Source of the DNA: Hymenobacter glacialis
GTDB taxonomy: Bacteria; Bacteroidota; Bacteroidia; Cytophagales; Hymenobacteraceae
Length of the DNA stretch: 64,000 nucleotides
Assembly (NCBI RefSeq): GCF_001816165.1
Contig: NZ_MDZC01000101.1
Location: forward strand, 113,360-177,359
Reading direction: 5' to 3'
A model generated the notes under the pieces. That model was not told the origin of the DNA. It worked only from the letters and a program-made list of their open reading frames with translations, and made no database searches. This document shows, one piece after another, positions 63,844 to 64,000 of the stretch. The number at the start of each line of letters is the position of its first letter. Position 1 is the stretch's first letter. A program made the position numbers and the translations under genes.

Positions 63844-64000
63844 AGCCTGTTATGCACTGATTCGTAAATTAGGGGTATGACCGCGACGCGAAGCTACCCA
63901 GGTGATGTGAAGGATGACGAATGGGCGTTTGTAGCCCCTTATTTGGCCCTGCTGCGGGAGGACGCGCCCCAGCGGCGGCACCCGTTGCGGGCCCTGTTTA
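63843..64000 (+). mobile_element. start of a second IS5-family element, cut by the window edge
   Basis: GAGCCTGTTATGCACTGATT looks like an IS5-family terminus. It directly follows the TAG stop of the transposase fragment, again at a CTAG site. Confidence 0.6.
63877..64000 (+). CDS. IS5-family transposase, N-terminal part
   Basis: ATG at 63877 starts YPGDVKDDEWAFVAPYLALL, the common N-terminal motif (SYPSDLTDEEW type) of IS5-family transposases (DUF4096). 41 residues are visible before the window ends; the frame is open at 64000. Confidence 0.8.
   Translation, partial: MTATRSYPGDVKDDEWAFVAPYLALLREDAPQRRHPLRALF

Overview
The window looks like chromosome of a Hymenobacter-like member of the Cytophagales (Bacteroidota). 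The grounds are four SusC/SusD outer-membrane pairs, type IX secretion genes (PorQ and a PorE-like OmpA protein), a standalone ComB homologue, start codons without Shine-Dalgarno sequences, and several TAnnTTTG promoter boxes typical of this phylum, all in GC-rich DNA. The genus is an inference. I see no rRNA, tRNA or CRISPR array.

Layout. 1-2.2 kb: the 3' part of queA and three small genes of unknown function. 2.4-6.9 kb: a SusD/SusC pair. 7.2-12.4 kb: RNase D, a 43-residue gene, MltG, a FadL-type porin and an SGNH lipoprotein. 12.4-25.9 kb: mostly housekeeping genes (GT-C-like membrane protein, dtd, MazG-like, comB, gcvT, ilvE, cobalamin adenosyltransferase, an ABC ATPase, a large membrane/TPR protein, gatC, plsC, NUDIX, rnhB), with one structured non-coding RNA candidate near 24.7 kb. 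25.9-28.4 kb: a signalling operon (standalone CZB zinc-binding protein, CHASE3 histidine kinase, Rcp1-type response regulator). 28.6-29.7 kb: prfB with its programmed +1 frameshift. 30.0-46.4 kb: three SusC/SusD pairs, one facing left and two facing right across a 1 kb gene-free gap, plus a lipoprotein with an internal duplication. 46.7-54.4 kb: hslU, porQ, lon and the PorE-like gene. 54.5-58.3 kb: STAS-like and GreA-like proteins, a small gene overlapping a nucleotidyltransferase, a GH3-family ligase and osmC. 58.4-64.0 kb: an insertion-sequence graveyard (IS3, IS5, an IS3 fragment, the start of another IS5) around one less GC-rich outer-membrane receptor gene.

Three points stand out. First, a family of about 90-120 bp palindromes sharing the core TCGAAGCATCTCTACCGC, or variants of it, occurs at eight sites. 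All sites lie beyond the 3' end of at least one gene and none lies between divergent genes; three copies belong to a larger composite repeat. Second, three long genes (the membrane/TPR protein, the histidine kinase and the PorE-like gene) are each broken by what looks like one missing base in or beside a short C or G run, and the IS3 A-run also reads one base short; sequencing indels must be excluded before calling them pseudogenes. Third, the 24.64-24.78 kb stretch has a promoter box, two strong hairpins and a perfect terminator but no reading frame, so it is a good candidate for an unassigned small RNA.
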